A DNA stretch of 11,396 bases from Armatimonadota bacterium (GTDB taxonomy: Bacteria; Armatimonadota; Zipacnadia; Zipacnadales; JABUFB01), in assembly GCA_018056145.1 (NCBI GenBank), contig JAGPGE010000106.1, positions 1-11,396 of the forward strand. The letters run 5' to 3'. The notes beneath the pieces are model-generated. The model ran no database searches and was not told where the DNA came from. It saw nothing but the letters and a program-made list of their open reading frames with translations. Of the stretch, positions 1-5,915 are shown piece by piece. The position numbers and the translations under genes are program-made. Position 1 is the stretch's first letter. Every line of letters starts with the position of its first letter.

Positions 1-94
1 CATTCTCCAATGGTGCATTCGCCGATGGCCGGTGGCAGCCTCGCCTGGCCAGCCGTGGGGTGTCGGCGTCGTCCAGCCGACGGGGCCCCACGGA
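1..94. repeat. 94-bp direct repeat, copy 1 (at window edge, may continue left)
   Basis: Bases 1-94 match 193-286 at 93 of 94 positions; the only difference is C at 42 against T at 234. The unit opens with a degenerate 15-bp tandem (1-15 and 16-30, 11 of 15 identical). It ends in a two-part hairpin: CCGTGGGG at 53-60 pairs with CCCCACGG at 86-93, and GTCGGC at 62-67 pairs with GCCGAC at 76-81, leaving an 8-nt loop. Because copy 1 begins at base 1, the unit may be longer or part of a larger array outside the window. The near-identity points to recent duplication or to a dispersed repeat family of REP/BIME type; which one cannot be decided here. Confidence 0.9.
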
Positions 95-105
95 GCGCGC
101 GAAAT

Positions 106-146
106 GTCACGGGGCCCGTCATCTGGACGGCGCTGACACCCGTGAC
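106..146. repeat. Inverted repeat between the two direct repeats
   Basis: GTCACGGG at 106-113 is the exact reverse complement of CCCGTGAC at 139-146. Nested inside, CCGTC at 116-120 pairs with GACGG at 126-130 around a 5-nt loop. The architecture (8-bp outer stem, interior loop, 5-6 bp inner stem) resembles the hairpin within the 94-bp unit, although the sequence differs. Positions 1-305 as a whole contain no gene I can support; apart from the repeats and hairpins, 147-192 shows nothing recognisable. Confidence 0.65.
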
Positions 147-192
147 CTGTATTCATACCTGCTTTTGCGGAATGCCCCCCGCCGGTGCCGCT

Positions 193-286
193 CATTCTCC
201 AATGGTGCATTCGCCGATGGCCGGTGGCAGCCTTGCCTGGCCAGCCGTGGGGTGTCGGCGTCGTCCAGCCGACGGGGCCCCACGGA
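193..286. repeat. 94-bp direct repeat, copy 2
   Basis: Second copy of the unit at 1-94, separated from it by 98 bp of unrelated sequence, giving a period of 192 bp. It carries the same two-part hairpin (245-252 with 278-285, and 254-259 with 268-273). In this copy the flanking bases extend the stem further (see 235-294). It lies just downstream of the symporter gene, which reads on the minus strand and stops at 306. Confidence 0.9.
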
Positions 287-294
287 AGCCAGGC
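235..294 (-). terminator. Long hairpin just past the symporter stop; possible terminator or 3' mRNA stabiliser
   Basis: Three stacked stem segments are visible: GCCTGGC 235-241 with GCCAGGC 288-294 (7 bp), CCGTGGGG 245-252 with CCCCACGG 278-285 (8 bp), and GTCGGC 254-259 with GCCGAC 268-273 (6 bp), with an 8-nt loop at 260-267. The structure starts about 12 nt after the TAG stop of the symporter at 306-308. No T-run follows on the minus strand, so it is not a textbook intrinsic terminator. A 3'-end stabiliser or bidirectional transcription barrier is equally possible. The outer 7 bp exist only in copy 2; copy 1 is followed by GCGCGCG instead. Confidence 0.5.
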
Positions 295-305
295 ATTACC
301 GTGCG

Positions 306-1814
306 CTACCCCTCGCCCTTCGGCGGGTTGAGACGCCGGAACAGGCCGTCCACTCGCGCCTGTTCGTCGGCGTTCATGCGGTTGATCGCGCCCTCGCCCA
401 TGAAGATCGCGAATGCGACCGCGAGTTCCGCGCCGGTGCTCATGGTCCACGCGAGGGCCTCCGGCGGCGCATCCCCCCACAGCGCCATTCCCAGCGCCGT
501 GGCGCCCCAGTACTTAACCACCACGAAAGTCACGAAGCCCCCGAGCCACGATAGAAGCGCACCGCGCCAGGTCGTCCAGGGGACCAGCATCCCGAACAGG
601 AGGGGGATCGACACTGGCCCGAGAACCGCCGCATACCAGTTCACCATGGCTTCGAACGCGCCCCCTAGGCTTTCCGTGGCGAGCCCGCAGGCGATGGTGA
701 TTGCCCCGAACACGCCGGTGGCGATGAGACCGACCTTCAGCAACTTCTCGTCGCCGGCGGTGCGGTTGATGACCCTGCCGTAGATGTCCTTGGTGAACAC
801 AGCCGCGAGGGCGTTGATGTCGGAGTCCACCATGGACATGGTTGCCGCGAACATTGCGGCAACCATGAGGCCCAGCAGGCCGGGCATGATATTGGGCAAC
901 TGCTGCTGGGCCACCGCGATATAGGCCTGCTCGGGGTCGGCGAGATCACCCACCAGCAACGGTGCGGCCCAGACAGGGATGTACAGGGCGAGTGGGTACA
1001 GCAGATACAGGAACGCGGACAGGAGGGCCGCCTTCTTCGCCTCGTCGGGCTTGCCCATGGAGTAGAACCGCTGGGCAAGACCCCACGCCCCGCCGTTGTA
1101 GCTGAGCATGATGACGAAGAAGTAGACCACGAGACGGTACGCGGGCCATTTCTTGCTAAAGAACGTAAGAGGGAGGGACTTCGGGCTGTTCCACAGACCG
1201 CGCCAGCCGCCGACTGCCGCAAGTACAGCGGGCACCAGCGCGAGAGTGATCCCGAACTGCACCACGAACTGCGCAAAGTCCGTCATCAGTTCAGCCCACA
1301 GGCCGCCGATGAGGACATAGCTGACGGTGAGCACCCCGCAGCCGATGATCGTGCCTGGGACTGACAGCCCGGTGCAGGCGTTGACCACTTTCGCCAGGGA
1401 GTAAAGCTTAGTGCCCTCGTCCACGAATTTCAGTGCGATTCCGCTCCAGGCGATGCACTGGCGAACCGTGTTGTTGAACCGCTCCTCAAGATACTCGACT
1501 GGGGTCATCACCGCGAGCCTTACCCAGCGTGGCGCCCAGACATACGCGCCGGTGACCATTGCCAGGAAACAGGGCAGGGCAAAGATCGTCCAGACGTTGA
1601 AGCCCAGCTTGTACCCAACGCTGGCGTAACCCACGAAGGCGAAGGCGCTGTATCCGGAGACGTGGTGGCTGAGTGCTGCGAGCCACCAAGGAATCCGGTG
1701 GCCGCCCGCGAAGTAGTCATCCAGGCCGTGGATCATCCGGCGGGCGGAGAACCCGATGAGCGCCACGCCCATGAAGTAGACACCGATCACACCGTAGTCG
1801 ATGTTCGTCAGCAT
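306..1814 (-). CDS. Sodium:solute symporter family protein (SSS/SLC5-like)
   Basis: A 502-residue inner-membrane transporter expected to couple Na+ entry to uptake of a small solute; the substrate cannot be read from sequence. Hydrophobic helices fill most of the chain, compatible with the 12-14 membrane spans of the LeuT-fold SSS family. Family-like features include the N-terminal stretch at about residues 53-71 (GYSAFAFVGYASVGY) and the signature around residues 319-345 (AAMFAATMSMVDSDINALA, then TKDIY), where Na+-site residues of this family lie. The start is ATG at 1812-1814, preceded by GGGAGG (1821-1826 on this strand) with 6-nt spacing. The frame stays open upstream to 2252, but that would overlap the divergent tsaC gene and lacks family similarity. 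The C-terminal tail (about 475-502) is charged and cytoplasmic-looking. The gene stands alone on its strand, with a hairpin directly after the stop. Family assignment is sure; substrate unknown. Confidence 0.93.
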   Translation of the reverse strand: MLTNIDYGVIGVYFMGVALIGFSARRMIHGLDDYFAGGHRIPWWLAALSHHVSGYSAFAFVGYASVGYKLGFNVWTIFALPCFLAMVTGAYVWAPRWVRLAVMTPVEYLEERFNNTVRQCIAWSGIALKFVDEGTKLYSLAKVVNACTGLSVPGTIIGCGVLTVSYVLIGGLWAELMTDFAQFVVQFGITLALVPAVLAAVGGWRGLWNSPKSLPLTFFSKKWPAYRLVVYFFVIMLSYNGGAWGLAQRFYSMGKPDEAKKAALLSAFLYLLYPLALYIPVWAAPLLVGDLADPEQAYIAVAQQQLPNIMPGLLGLMVAAMFAATMSMVDSDINALAAVFTKDIYGRVINRTAGDEKLLKVGLIATGVFGAITIACGLATESLGGAFEAMVNWYAAVLGPVSIPLLFGMLVPWTTWRGALLSWLGGFVTFVVVKYWGATALGMALWGDAPPEALAWTMSTGAELAVAFAIFMGEGAINRMNADEQARVDGLFRRLNPPKGEG

Positions 1815-1914
1815 GCGGGCCCTCCCGTGGCTTGACGACCCGGCGAGGCTGGTGCGGTCCGGGGTAATGTTGGCCGGCCGATGCGCTTCGACCTTCACGA
1901 ACGTGAGAAAGCCG
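1815..1914. promoter_or_regulatory. Divergent intergenic region between symporter and tsaC, with a 12-bp palindrome
   Basis: These 100 bp must hold the 5' signals of both divergent genes if each has its own promoter. TCACG-AA-CGTGA at 1895-1906 is a perfect inverted repeat with a 2-nt centre, and GGCCGGCC at 1872-1879 is a palindrome. The first could be an operator or could be chance. No convincing -35/-10 pair is visible on either strand. Confidence 0.3.
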
Positions 1915-2559
1915 ATGGAGACTCGAGTTATCGACGTGACGCCAGACAGCACTGCCCACATCGCTGCGGAAGCGCTGGAGGTCCTGATGGATTGCGGCGT
2001 GGTGGCGATCCCCACCGACACCGTGTACGGACTCGCGGTGCGCGCCGACGACGACCGGGCTGTGCTGCGGTTGTTCGACGTCAAAGGCCGCCCGGAGACC
2101 AATCCCCTGCCCATCCTGATCCCCGACGCCCAGTTCTTCGGCCGCGTCTGCTCCCTGGTGCCCGAGGCCGCGCTGCTGCTGGCCGAGCGTTTCTGGCCTG
2201 GACCGCTGACCCTCGTGGTACCCAAAGCCCCCGAGATCAGCGACCGCGTCACCGCTGGGAAGAAGACCGTTGGCGTTCGTGTACCGGATCACTTCGCCGC
2301 GCGTGCGGTGCTGGCGGCCTGCCCATTCCCGGTTGCGGTCAGCAGCGCCAATGCGGCCGGCGATGCTCCGGCGGTGGACGAAGGGCAGGTGGTCGGTGCT
2401 TTCAGCGGGACGGTCGAGTTGATCATCGCCGCGGGATCATGCCCTGGAGGCGTGCCCTCGACGGTGGTGGACGTCTCAGGGCCCCGGTGGGCCATACTCA
2501 GGCAGGGCGCCCTGAGTGAAGAGGAGATCGTCGGCGTGCTCGGGCCTGCCCCGTGCTGA
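1915..2559 (+). CDS. tsaC: L-threonylcarbamoyladenylate synthase (TsaC/YrdC/Sua5 family)
   Basis: Makes threonylcarbamoyl-AMP from threonine, bicarbonate and ATP in the cytoplasm, the first step of t6A37 formation on ANN-decoding tRNAs. The 214 residues are one YrdC domain without the extra C-terminal Sua5 domain. Visible motifs: PTDTVYGL at 33-40, the catalytic K-x-R with following NPL (K57, R59, N63), FWPGPLT at 93-99, R122 in GVRVP, the S-x-x-N of VSSAN (S143, N146), and PSTVVDV at 181-187, all in family order. The chosen start (ATG 1915) puts METRVIDV directly before the domain. Its ribosome site is weak (GAGAAA about 5 nt upstream). GTG at 1903 and ATG at 1867 are in-frame alternatives, the first only four codons longer. 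The next gene begins 37 bp downstream on the same strand with a strong ribosome site, so the two probably form an operon. Confidence 0.93.
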   Translation: METRVIDVTPDSTAHIAAEALEVLMDCGVVAIPTDTVYGLAVRADDDRAVLRLFDVKGRPETNPLPILIPDAQFFGRVCSLVPEAALLLAERFWPGPLTLVVPKAPEISDRVTAGKKTVGVRVPDHFAARAVLAACPFPVAVSSANAAGDAPAVDEGQVVGAFSGTVELIIAAGSCPGGVPSTVVDVSGPRWAILRQGALSEEEIVGVLGPAPC

Positions 2560-2596
2560 TCGCCCGCGACACGTCGCAGACACAGGGAGGACTGCC

Positions 2597-3622
2597 ATGC
2601 GCATCGGGATCACGGGATTGCCCGGCAGTGGGAAGACCACCTGTTTTCGGGTGCTCAGCGGACAGCACCCGGCGGACACCCATCACGGCGTCGCGATCGC
2701 CAGTGTGCCCATTCCCGACCCCCGCTTGGACAAGATCGCGCAGTCGGAGAACCCGAAGAAGGTCAGCTACGCGGACGTGACGTTCGTGGATTTCGAGGGG
2801 CAACATGCCGTGGATCGGCGGCTTGCTTCTGAAGTGGATGCTCTGGCGCTGGTGATCCAGTGCTTCGGTGACCTCGACTGTCGCGGGGAGCCGCTGGATC
2901 CGGTAGCGGATTTCGAGACGATTCTGCTCGAGATGGCGCTGAGTGATCTGAAAGTGGTCGAAGGCGCAATCGACCGTCTCAATAAGGGGCCGAAGGCCGA
3001 CCGCAAGCCCCAGGTGATGGACCTGCTGCAGCGCTGCCGGGACCATCTGAGCGCCGGGGGAAGCCTGCGGCACCTGGAGATGGGTGCCGAAGACGCCAGG
3101 TATCTCCGGGGGTTCGCGCCACTCACAATGATGCCGCTGCTGGTCGTGTGCAATGTGGCGGAGGATGACTTGAGGGGGGGCCGCGCCCGGTGCGTGGGGG
3201 AGCAGGCCGAGGACCTCGGCCTGCCGCATATCGAGTTTTGCGCGGAACTGGAGGAGGAAATCGCGGAGCTGTCCGTGGAGGACCAGGCGGCTTTTCTTGC
3301 TGACTACGGGCTGGAGTCTTCCGCGCGCGACCGTTTCCTGCGCGCGTGCTTCGAGATCCTCGATCTCATCACGTTCTTCACAACCAACAACAATGAGGCC
3401 CGCGCCTGGACATTGCCCCGCGGCACGCACGCACCCCAGGCCGCAGGGAGGGTCCATTCCGACCTGGAGCACGGGTTCATTCGCGCCGAGGTCACCTCTT
3501 TCAAGCACTTCGAGCAGGTGGGGTCGATGCACGACTGCAAGGCGCAGGGATACACCCGGGTGGAGGGCAAAGACTATGTGGTGCAGGACGGGGACATCCT
3601 GCAGATACGGTTCAGCCGCTGA
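2597..3622 (+). CDS. Divergent YchF/OLA1-type P-loop NTPase with C-terminal TGS (DUF933) domain
   Basis: A 341-residue relative of the ribosome-associated ATPase YchF, shorter than the roughly 363 residues usual for that family. The P-loop is GLPGSGKTT (7-15), where YchF normally has GLPNVGKST. The G3 position is VDFEG (64-68) instead of VDIAG, and the glycine-rich switch II segment that usually follows is reduced: the chain passes directly to SEVDALALVIQCF (78-90). The segment between P-loop and PDPRLDK (41-46) is also short. An N-x-x-E at 186-189 (CNVAED) fits the altered G4 of YchF proteins, which bind ATP rather than GTP. A helical insert spans about 100-165. The TGS domain (about 257-341) is well conserved (RAWTLPRGTHAPQAAG, then FIRAEV and GKDYVVQDGD). 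ATG 2597 follows AGGGAGG (2584-2590) with 6-nt spacing. The stop overlaps the convergent gene. The altered switch regions may mean changed or slow nucleotide hydrolysis; that is inference. Confidence 0.9.
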   Translation: MRIGITGLPGSGKTTCFRVLSGQHPADTHHGVAIASVPIPDPRLDKIAQSENPKKVSYADVTFVDFEGQHAVDRRLASEVDALALVIQCFGDLDCRGEPLDPVADFETILLEMALSDLKVVEGAIDRLNKGPKADRKPQVMDLLQRCRDHLSAGGSLRHLEMGAEDARYLRGFAPLTMMPLLVVCNVAEDDLRGGRARCVGEQAEDLGLPHIEFCAELEEEIAELSVEDQAAFLADYGLESSARDRFLRACFEILDLITFFTTNNNEARAWTLPRGTHAPQAAGRVHSDLEHGFIRAEVTSFKHFEQVGSMHDCKAQGYTRVEGKDYVVQDGDILQIRFSR

Positions 3623-4427
3623 CTTCGCCCGCAGGCCACACTTGCAGCGAGCGGCAGCCGGGGCAACGCCAGCGCACCACGCTCCCCGGCCTGGCGTCTA
3701 GACCCACGGTGCCACAGTCGGCGCAGCTTACGGGGACCCAGTCGCCGGCATCTCCTGCCGGTTCCAGCGGCTTCACCGTCTCATGCAGATACGCGTTCCC
3801 ACGCTTGCCCACCCGCACGATGGCCCCCAGATTGTGCAGGCCATACGCGATCTGCCCGGCCAGCCACCGGTTCACGCCCTGGGCCTGGGCGACATCGGCG
3901 ACGGTAAACGGGCTGGGCAGGTTGGCGGGCAGGAGCGCCAGGTAGTCCTCGGGTTCGGCGAAGCGCTGCACCTCAAGGACTTCCACCAGTTCGCGGCCAA
4001 TGAGCGATGCGCGCCTGTGATATCGCCCGCGCCGGGTCTCGGGTGTGCGCAGTTCGCGCTCGGCGGTCCAGACCACTTCGAGGCTCACCGTCTTCTTCGC
4101 CAGCACCTTCGCCATGCGCCCCAGTTCTGGGAAGATCTCGGCGATGCGCCCCTGCTTCGGTGAGCGCCGGGCCGAGACCTCCGCGCCGGTCTCCGGGTCC
4201 ACCCGCACGATCACTTTCGTCCTGGGAACCGGCCAGACCACGACCACCGGCATCTGGTCAGCGAGCCTGTCTATCTTGTCGCTGATCTTGAAGAAGCTCC
4301 CGGTCTGGATCTCGTAGGCAACGCCGTCTCGAAGGACGTCGAGCCGGTACCGGCCATGGCGCACCTCCACCTGACCCGTGTCGCCGGCGTAGTACTCCTG
4401 AAGTCCGACGTGAAGCTGGGTTGGCAT
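3612..4427 (-). CDS. Uncharacterised protein: PD-(D/E)XK-like domain, winged helix and zinc ribbon
   Basis: A 271-residue soluble protein with no assigned function that I know of. Residues about 5-70 resemble a restriction-endonuclease-like core: LHVGLQEYY, then a predicted strand ending in D30 (RYRLDVL), then E39-x-Q41 in YEIQTGSFFKI followed by the lysine-bearing helix KISDKIDRL. D...ExQ is a known variant of the PD-(D/E)XK active site. A beta-rich segment (VVVVWPVPRTKVIVRV) and a basic SPKQGR follow. Residues about 172-216 look like a winged helix (FTVADVAQAQGV ... GAIVRVGKRGNAYL). The C-terminus has paired cysteines C235-x2-C238 and C255-x2-C258, a zinc-ribbon pattern. I recall similar unannotated proteins in other uncultured phyla, without a name. 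The start at ATG 4427 is preferred over ATG 4433 because AGGA at 4435-4438 is 7 nt from the former and only 1 nt from the latter. It lies 43 bp behind the ceramidase-like gene. The nuclease call is inference. Confidence 0.78.
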   Translation of the reverse strand: MPTQLHVGLQEYYAGDTGQVEVRHGRYRLDVLRDGVAYEIQTGSFFKISDKIDRLADQMPVVVVWPVPRTKVIVRVDPETGAEVSARRSPKQGRIAEIFPELGRMAKVLAKKTVSLEVVWTAERELRTPETRRGRYHRRASLIGRELVEVLEVQRFAEPEDYLALLPANLPSPFTVADVAQAQGVNRWLAGQIAYGLHNLGAIVRVGKRGNAYLHETVKPLEPAGDAGDWVPVSCADCGTVGLDARPGSVVRWRCPGCRSLQVWPAGEVSG

Positions 4428-4434
4428 CAGCATG

Positions 4435-4438
4435 TCCT
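4435..4438 (-). promoter_or_regulatory. Ribosome binding site AGGA deciding the start of the nuclease-like gene
   Basis: On the minus strand AGGA is followed by CATGCTG and then ATG at 4427. Spacing is 7 nt to this ATG but 1 nt to the earlier in-frame ATG at 4433, so the shorter form (MPTQLHVG) is the likelier product. Confidence 0.55.
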
Positions 4439-4470
4439 GCGCACAAATGCGGGGATTGGTGCCCGGCAGG

Positions 4471-5832
4471 TCACTCGAACACACCCCGCAGTTGCTCCAG
4501 GGCGCACGCGACCATTCTCTCCGGGCCGCCGCGACCCACGCGACACCACGCGCCTTCGCCCACCTCGTACCCGCCGTCATCCCACGCGCTCTCCGGCGCG
4601 AGATACCCCACGCAGCCATTAGAGCACTCGGCAATCATCGTCTGCCGGGCGGGTGACTCCGCTTTCGTCCGCAGCCCGAGGCCGCAGAAAAGCTCGCCCG
4701 GAAAAGCAGCGAGAGCCGTGTCGCCAATGCGAAGCGCCTGCAGTTCGACTGCGACCGGGTTCTGGCCGAACAGCGACAGCCGGTACGTCTCCCGCCAGCG
4801 CCGGGCGTCTCCATACGCGGCTGCGTGGTCAACTGAACCGCCAGGCGTCGTGGACAGGCGCAGTTCAGCGGTTTCCAGGGCAGCGCGCGCGTCTTCTACC
4901 GAAGGCGCGGGACGTGCGGGAACCTGGATCGACTGCTTGCTGCCCTTGAGCGCGGGTTCGCGCTGGGCTTCGGCCATGCGCGCGTTCCCGACGGCTTCCA
5001 GGATGCCCCCCGCGAGCATCAGGCCGTAGGTCTCCACATCGCGCCAGTCCCCGGACGCGTCGCCGATGGGGTTAATGTCCCCCGAAGCGCCCTGCAGGAA
5101 CAGACAGCAGGACCCATCACCCAGCGTGTCTTCCACGATCTGGGTGGCACGTCCGGGGAAGTCTGCGGAGACCAGCGGCTGCGCCTGGACCGTGACTGGG
5201 TGGCAGGCGTAGTTCGCGATCACGATTGGGCCGGAACCCTCACGTTCCAGGATCATCGCACCGAGTTCAGTATCCACCGCACCCGGGTCCACTATCTCTG
5301 CGTCCTCGGGCTTGCGTTTCGCTGAGAACAGCCGCCCCTGTGCATCTTTCATGCGCCGGTTGCCGCCGAGGCCCGCCAGTTCCGCCGATCCAGCGCGCAG
5401 AGTGGCCGGCCTCATGTCGCGCCAGGCCAGAATGAGGGCATCGGCAAGCTGTTCTGCGAAAGTTAGCAGCCACGCCCGGCAGTCCTCGCGCTCCCAGATG
5501 CGGGTGATACCGTAGGTCTCGGGCGTGGAGTGCGCATGGGTCGCAGCCAGCAGAATGCACTCGTGCGGCAAGCCGGTCTCTTGAGTCACGCGCGCGCGGA
5601 TGTGATGGATGAAGTCCCGCGCCGGTCCCAGCAGGTCGCGGGACAGGCCCAGCGCATCGGCGCTGAGCATCCCCACCGCGCCATCGTCCGTGGCCAGCAC
5701 GGCGGCCCTTGCGAAGAGGGGGTCATGAATGCCTTCGAACAGCGCTTGTCGCGGGTCGAAGCCCAGGTACGGGACATGCAGCGGCGCGGTGATGTCGGTT
5801 TTCCACGCGCCGGCGCGGAGGGTCGTCGCCAT
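4471..5832 (-). CDS. Neutral/alkaline non-lysosomal ceramidase-like hydrolase
   Basis: A 453-residue protein matching the N-terminal catalytic domain of neutral ceramidases (zinc amidases that split the N-acyl bond of ceramide). The family's C-terminal immunoglobulin-like domain is absent. Order of motifs: TDITAPL (12-18), LSADALGL (56-63), the zinc-site THAHS (98-102, H99/H101), NYACHPVT with H211 (207-214), SADFPG (222-227), GASGDINP (248-255, equivalent to the family's GDVSPN), FPGE with E380 (377-380), and Y422 in GGYEV. H-H-E-Y corresponds in order to the zinc ligands described for bacterial neutral ceramidase. No signal peptide is visible, so it should be cytoplasmic, unlike secreted bacterial ceramidases; a substrate other than ceramide is plausible. 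ATG 5832 is preceded by AAGGAGAA (5839-5846) with 6-nt spacing. It follows the MttB-like gene by 83 bp and precedes the nuclease-like gene by 43 bp. An in-frame TTG overlaps the upstream stop but lacks family similarity. Confidence 0.88.
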   Translation of the reverse strand: MATTLRAGAWKTDITAPLHVPYLGFDPRQALFEGIHDPLFARAAVLATDDGAVGMLSADALGLSRDLLGPARDFIHHIRARVTQETGLPHECILLAATHAHSTPETYGITRIWEREDCRAWLLTFAEQLADALILAWRDMRPATLRAGSAELAGLGGNRRMKDAQGRLFSAKRKPEDAEIVDPGAVDTELGAMILEREGSGPIVIANYACHPVTVQAQPLVSADFPGRATQIVEDTLGDGSCCLFLQGASGDINPIGDASGDWRDVETYGLMLAGGILEAVGNARMAEAQREPALKGSKQSIQVPARPAPSVEDARAALETAELRLSTTPGGSVDHAAAYGDARRWRETYRLSLFGQNPVAVELQALRIGDTALAAFPGELFCGLGLRTKAESPARQTMIAECSNGCVGYLAPESAWDDGGYEVGEGAWCRVGRGGPERMVACALEQLRGVFE

Positions 5833-5915
5833 GGCGGGTTCTCCTTGCTGCGGGTCAGCGTGGCTGGGTTCGGGTGCACCCGATGGAGCGCAGGCCGAGT
5901 TCGTGCGGGCAACAC

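Noticed and set aside
1..286. CRISPR array
   Set aside because: There are only two units, each 94 bp with a 98-bp spacer, far larger than CRISPR repeats and spacers, and no cas genes are present.
1..305. Insertion sequence remnant
   Set aside because: There is no transposase-like coding sequence and no terminal inverted repeats flanked by target duplications; the repeats are direct.
10..783. Plus-strand reading frame of 257 codons containing the repeated peptide MVHSPMAGGSLAWPAVGC twice
   Set aside because: The repetition follows simply from the 192-bp DNA period being divisible by three. The rest of the frame is antisense to the well-supported symporter, and no ribosome site or known domain is seen.
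1815..2252. N-terminal extension of the symporter by 146 codons
   Set aside because: It would run antisense through tsaC, has low-complexity Ser/Arg-rich sequence, and ATG 1814 has a strong ribosome site at the correct family start.
2498..3532. Minus-strand 344-codon frame opposite the YchF-like gene
   Set aside because: It is a shadow frame typical of GC-rich genes; the opposite strand has clear family motifs and a strong ribosome site.
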